This document shows positions 6,554-9,754 of a DNA stretch of 9,754 nucleotides, one piece after another (the first letter of the stretch is position 1; every line of letters starts with the position of its first letter). The DNA is from Thermotogaceae bacterium (lineage in GTDB: Bacteria > Thermotogota > Thermotogae > Thermotogales > Thermotogaceae), in NCBI GenBank assembly GCA_021161105.1, contig JAGHBG010000126.1:1-9754 (forward strand), written 5' to 3'. Under the pieces are notes generated by a model that searched no databases, was not told where the DNA came from, and worked only from the letters and a program-made list of their open reading frames with translations. A program made the position numbers and the translations under genes.

Positions 6554-8397
6554 TTCACCTCCTGATCGTATGTAATAGCTTTGAATTCTTTTCCATCGCC
6601 ACTGTAGAACTTGCTAAAAAACTCATAAAACTCAAGCCTTATAGCCTGTATAAAAACAACAAGTCCTTCAAGGAATATCAAAAGAAGGTTACCTATTAAA
6701 AGCGAAAGAAAACTTCCAGCAGGGTTTGAGCTCATCTTTGCAAGGATGTAGAAAGCCAGGAACAGTCCTGCATGGTTCATAGCAAAGGCACCAAGCCTTA
6801 CAAAAGATAAAGTATTGGAAAGGTAAGAAAGAAGCCTGTCATAAGTTTCAAAAAATCCTAAAACCATCTTTTCTCCCAGAGTTCCTTCTTCAAAGAGTAC
6901 GAAGTAAAGATAAATAAGAACGACAAATCCAGCGAGAATACCTGTAGCTACCTTCCATGGAATAAGAGGACTTTTGTAATAAATTTGCCAGAATATGTTC
7001 GTCACGAGTATTATGTAAAAGCCCATCCCGGCAAGACCATTGGGGTCAAACAGTAGCTGCTTTTTTTCATTTCTGATGAGCCTGTTTATAACATTCATTA
7101 TCATTCCACCGATAACCATAAATGCACCTATAACAACAGATATGGTAAGAAAGAGAAAGATATTATCCATAGGCCGTGCAAACAGGGGTTTGATAACTTC
7201 AAAACCAAATACAGATCCATACAAGAGCCCGAAAAATGCAGATGATATCCCAGCAATGCTCATTATGTACCAAAGATCCCCCCTGGTTTTTCTATAAAGC
7301 AGATAAGAGAGAAACGATATAATAAGCCCATGACCTATATCGCCGAACATGAGACCGTAGAAAAATACGAATAGAGTACCAATTATAGGCGTTGGGTCTA
7401 TCTCATCACTTCTTGGAATACCATACATCTTAACAAGCATCTCAAAGGGTTTAAAGAACCTTGGATTTCTAAGAAGGGTGGGTTTCTTTTCTTTTACCTT
7501 AATGTTTTCAAAGATGTATGCTATACCTGATCTTTCCAGTTCCTTCAACTTTTCAAGACCCTTTTGCGTAACCCAGCCTCTTATGACGATGAATTCGCTG
7601 GTAGCGGAAGCATTTTTCAGGAAGTCATAGATGCTCTTTAAAACGAATATGATGTTATATAGTCTCATAATTTCATGGTATCTGTTGTAAAAGATCTCCT
7701 TCTTCTTTAAATCCAGCTCTTTGACCTTCAACTCAAGAACTCTGCACCTGTCGTAAAACTCATCATAAGCTTCCTTTGGAGTTAAATCAGCATCTGGCAT
7801 ATCATAGATTTTGGCGGATACTTCCTTTAATATCGATTGAATCTTCTCTTTTTGAGAAATTTCATAAATAAGAACAAAATATTTTCTTCCTTCTTTTTCT
7901 GTTACATCAATCAATAAACTTGTTGTATCTTTCAAGGATTTTTCAAGCCTTAAATAGAATTCAGAATGCACCCTTCCAAATGTAACTTTTGTGTATTTAA
8001 GAAATTCCAAATCAGAAAGTTTGAATTCACTGCTGTAAAATACAGAAAGAGCTTCCATGTTTTCCTTTAGAACGTTAAGTTCCTCTAATATTTTCTTCTC
8101 GCTCTCTGATATTTCTTTTATCTTTTTATCAAGATCTCCTATTAAATCTTTAACCTCTCCCGGTTTCAGGGGAACAGGAATGGGGACCTCTTCAGGCTTT
8201 ACCAGAGGTTTTTCTCCAACACTTTTGAATATACTATCCAGCATCTTCAGGCTTTCTCCATAGAACGGTTCATCCAGCTTATCCATAAAGTCTGTGGGAA
8301 GTGGCTCAAGAAAAGCTCCGTCCAATATAACCTTTGAAATGAACTCTGCGTGGCTTTTATCAGCAATAACGCCAGCGCTATAGAGCTTTTCATGCAT
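6550..8397 (-). CDS. atpI: V/A-type ATPase subunit I / a (membrane stator, ion path)
   Basis: Stator subunit that supplies the half-channels for ion flow past the c ring and anchors the peripheral stalks. The 615-residue length is at the smaller, prokaryotic end of the family (about 600-660). Residues 1-333 are the cytosolic arm: two long coiled-coil stretches (about 75-125 and 215-265) and a globular lobe with the family motif VIRGWVTQKGLEKL. From D334 the membrane domain begins (DPTPIIGTLFVFFYGLMFGD) with about seven to eight helices. Arg534 in SFVRLGAFAMNHAGL and Arg587 in QAIRLEFYEFFSKFY correspond to the conserved arginines facing the c-ring glutamate; Glu577 lies in the same last helix. 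The ATG overlaps the C gene by 8 bases behind GGGGTGG. The stop overlaps the c start (ATGA). Confidence 0.96.
   Translation of the reverse strand: MHEKLYSAGVIADKSHAEFISKVILDGAFLEPLPTDFMDKLDEPFYGESLKMLDSIFKSVGEKPLVKPEEVPIPVPLKPGEVKDLIGDLDKKIKEISESEKKILEELNVLKENMEALSVFYSSEFKLSDLEFLKYTKVTFGRVHSEFYLRLEKSLKDTTSLLIDVTEKEGRKYFVLIYEISQKEKIQSILKEVSAKIYDMPDADLTPKEAYDEFYDRCRVLELKVKELDLKKKEIFYNRYHEIMRLYNIIFVLKSIYDFLKNASATSEFIVIRGWVTQKGLEKLKELERSGIAYIFENIKVKEKKPTLLRNPRFFKPFEMLVKMYGIPRSDEIDPTPIIGTLFVFFYGLMFGDIGHGLIISFLSYLLYRKTRGDLWYIMSIAGISSAFFGLLYGSVFGFEVIKPLFARPMDNIFLFLTISVVIGAFMVIGGMIMNVINRLIRNEKKQLLFDPNGLAGMGFYIILVTNIFWQIYYKSPLIPWKVATGILAGFVVLIYLYFVLFEEGTLGEKMVLGFFETYDRLLSYLSNTLSFVRLGAFAMNHAGLFLAFYILAKMSSNPAGSFLSLLIGNLLLIFLEGLVVFIQAIRLEFYEFFSKFYSGDGKEFKAITYDQEVK
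6556..6563 (-). promoter_or_regulatory. Strong ribosome binding site for the c subunit
   Basis: AGGAGGTG, a near-perfect match to the 16S rRNA tail, lies inside the last codons of the I-subunit gene. Counted from AGGAGG, the distance is 4 bases to the first ATG (6553) and 7 to the second (6550), so the second is favoured. It is the strongest site in the operon apart from the one before H. This fits the need for many c copies per enzyme. Confidence 0.75.
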
Positions 8398-9412
8398 TTA
8401 AACCACCCCGGATGAGGTATTTAAAAGCACTGTCCTTATCAAGGCTGTATCTTATCGTCTCTATAACTGTTATAAGATCCTTAAGCTCGTATTCAATAAG
8501 ATGAACATAACCTATCAGCTGATTAAGTCCGCTATTTTTATCTCTGATAAGTTCTTTAGCCTGCTGATATAGATACTTATCTATCTGTCTTTCCAGGATA
8601 AACTCCTCAGGTATATCGTATCTTTCCTTGAAGATTTCTCCATAAGGGGTAGACTTCAACCTTTCCAGAAATTCTTCTCTTGTCGAGAGAGAGGCTATGC
8701 TTGAGACAGCATCACCTTTTGTGTAAAGGCCAAAAGGAAGAAGCAAGCTTAAAACCCTCTCTTGCGAATATCCAAAGAGAATCTTTGATCTGTAAATCCA
8801 CATTATATTAGTTAAATCAACCTGTCTCTTGAAAAACAGAATAGCTTGTTTTGTTGAATACTGCTTTAGCAGTTTATTCAAAGTTTTAAAGTACCAAAAG
8901 TCCAGAGAGTTTTCCAGAGCACCTATAAGGGAACTCTCTTTGTAGCTGTTCAAGGCCGATTTGAGATAACGGTAGTATGGCTTTGACTTTAGAACCTCTA
9001 CTGCCTCATCAACAGTTTTTGATTCCATAATCTTTCTTACGGTTTCATCCTCGCCACAGCATATAAACCTCTCTTCAATATCCTCACCAGAATGGATAAG
9101 CCTTAAAAGTTTCTTAACGCCATCAAGTTCATATCTGTAAAGAAGATGATCAATTAACTTTTTTTGAGGGTAAGTAACATAATTTCTTAATCGGAGCGTT
9201 TCGTCTCTGTTCTTTTTCAAGATTGAAGCTTCCAGGTCTCTTCTGTGAATTTCTTCCATATCAGGTATGTATGGTTTATAAGAAGGGAGTTTCTTAAGAT
9301 ACATCGCCACTTCGTGTACGTTTTTCAAGGAAAGTAATCGGCGGAAATCCTCATCCTTTAAAAGCTTTCCAACCAGAGCTCCTATCTTTCCTGTGAGAAC
9401 TCCAGCATTCAC
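8390..9412 (-). CDS. atpC: V/A-type ATPase subunit C (AC39/d family)
   Basis: Subunit C is the funnel-shaped adaptor that joins the D-F shaft to the top of the c ring; it is homologous to eukaryotic subunit d. The 340-residue product is nearly all helical. The YVTYPQKKLIDHLLYRYELDGVKKLLR segment (about 79-105), the later LTNIMWIYRSKILFG, and the terminal IGYVHLIEYELKDLITVIETIRYSL each match the repeated three-helix-bundle pattern of the AC39 family, where 'D-x-x-N-x-x-x-x-x-R' type helices recur. The start is GTG at 9412, which overlaps the H stop as GTGA, with AAGGCGGT as ribosome site; no ATG is nearby in frame. Placement directly after H and before I differs from Thermus and Enterococcus, where C sits between E and F. 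Confidence 0.93.
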   Translation of the reverse strand: MNAGVLTGKIGALVGKLLKDEDFRRLLSLKNVHEVAMYLKKLPSYKPYIPDMEEIHRRDLEASILKKNRDETLRLRNYVTYPQKKLIDHLLYRYELDGVKKLLRLIHSGEDIEERFICCGEDETVRKIMESKTVDEAVEVLKSKPYYRYLKSALNSYKESSLIGALENSLDFWYFKTLNKLLKQYSTKQAILFFKRQVDLTNIMWIYRSKILFGYSQERVLSLLLPFGLYTKGDAVSSIASLSTREEFLERLKSTPYGEIFKERYDIPEEFILERQIDKYLYQQAKELIRDKNSGLNQLIGYVHLIEYELKDLITVIETIRYSLDKDSAFKYLIRGGLNA

Positions 9413-9723
9413 TCTACCGCCTTCTTTAACAATTCTTCAACTATGTCATTTATCTCTCCTTCAAATTCTTTCAGGATCTTCCGTCTCTTCTCAGCAAGTG
9501 CTTTTTTCTTCTTTTCTATTCTATCTTTTGAGTTTTCTTTCAGGGCTTGCAGCTTCTCCTCCAGTTTTTTCTTCTCTTCTGAGAAAGCTTCTTCCAGCTC
9601 TGATTTTTCTCTTTCATACTCTTCGTTTAGCTTTTTGGTCAGTTCCTTTTTAAATCTTTCAACCTCATTACGGGCGGATTTCTCCGATTCTATGATTTTT
9701 TTAACAACATCTTCAAATAGCAT
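9409..9723 (-). CDS. atpH: V/A-type ATPase subunit H/G (peripheral stalk)
   Basis: The 104-residue protein is almost wholly Lys/Glu-rich helix, typical of the subunit called G in Thermus and H (AhaH) in archaea, which forms a long coiled coil with E. Its length fits (about 100-120). The first ~10 residues are the hydrophobic LFEDVVKKII cap that family members use to contact subunit I; the rest lacks proline and has regular hydrophobic positions. It is the first gene of the cluster in the window and starts behind AAGAGGTGATC (9738-9728), a nearly perfect ribosome site that sets the ATG at 9723. Only 31 bases upstream are visible, so the promoter, or a preceding co-transcribed gene, is unknown. 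Confidence 0.92.
   Translation of the reverse strand: MLFEDVVKKIIESEKSARNEVERFKKELTKKLNEEYEREKSELEEAFSEEKKKLEEKLQALKENSKDRIEKKKKALAEKRRKILKEFEGEINDIVEELLKKAVE
9416..9423 (-). promoter_or_regulatory. Ribosome binding site fixing the GTG start of C
   Basis: AAGGCGGT, one mismatch from AAGGAGGT, lies within the last codons of H and 3 bases before GTG 9412-9410. It supports the GTG as the start of C, since the next in-frame ATG is more than 30 codons further on. Confidence 0.55.
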
Positions 9724-9727
9724 TGAG

Positions 9728-9738
9728 GATCACCTCTT
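9728..9738 (-). promoter_or_regulatory. Ribosome binding site of the first operon gene (H)
   Basis: AAGAGGTGATC matches the 16S rRNA tail complement (AAGGAGGTGATC) almost fully and ends 4 bases before the ATG of H. It lies in the only visible leader sequence; no promoter elements fit in the 31 bases before H. Confidence 0.7.
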
Positions 9739-9754
9739 GTTCATACATTTACTG

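Noticed and set aside
7040..7297. 85-codon plus-strand frame with hydrophobic residues
   Set aside because: It is antisense to the membrane domain of subunit I. Its hydrophobicity mirrors the complementary codons rather than a real membrane protein.
9393..9653. 86-codon plus-strand frame, Leu/Ser-rich
   Set aside because: It is antisense to the H subunit; Lys/Glu codons read backwards give Leu/Phe/Ser. No start signal.

Overview
The window is dominated by one complete minus-strand operon for a rotary A/V-type ATPase (9723 down to 1535). Next to it, on the plus strand, lies a convergent AAA+ ATPase gene of the AAA_14/DUF4143 kind (22-1152), with a decayed 382-base stretch between the two. Base composition is AT-rich (about 40% GC by eye), arginine is mostly AGA/AGG, proteins are rich in Lys/Glu/Ile, and genes are tightly packed with GGAGGTG-type ribosome sites. 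This suggests a low-GC thermophilic bacterium. The form of the c subunit (an extra hydrophobic N-terminus before a single ion-binding hairpin) resembles that of clostridial-type bacterial A/V-ATPases. The archaeal-style ATPases beside the operon are common in Thermotogota and thermophilic Firmicutes. I favour Thermotogota or a thermophilic Firmicute, but the sequence alone does not decide this.

Layout from the right edge, in the direction of transcription: H/G (peripheral stalk), C (central-stalk adaptor), I/a (membrane stator and ion channel), K/c (rotor ring), F (central stalk), E (peripheral stalk), A (catalytic), B (nucleotide-binding, non-catalytic) and D (central shaft). All nine standard subunits are present and look intact. 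Junctions range from a 14-base overlap to a 5-base gap, and ribosome sites lie inside the preceding genes, so translation is probably coupled. A hairpin followed by a short U-run just after the D stop codon is the likely terminator. The operon promoter is not in the window, because only 31 bases lie upstream of H.

Together the genes encode a machine in which A3B3 exchanges ATP energy with rotation of D-F-C and the c ring, while E, H and I hold the stator. Residues visible in the c subunit (Glu119 present; Val90 where sodium-binding relatives have Gln; Gly120 after the Glu) favour proton over sodium coupling, as an inference.

The gap 1153-1534 holds what looks like the first ~27 codons of a second, archaeal-type ATPase gene on the minus strand. 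Its similarity stops where the intact plus-strand ATPase gene ends, which suggests a rearrangement scar. It also holds one weak, unrecognised 65-codon reading frame. I see no CRISPR array, tRNA, rRNA or insertion sequence, and no clearly novel system.
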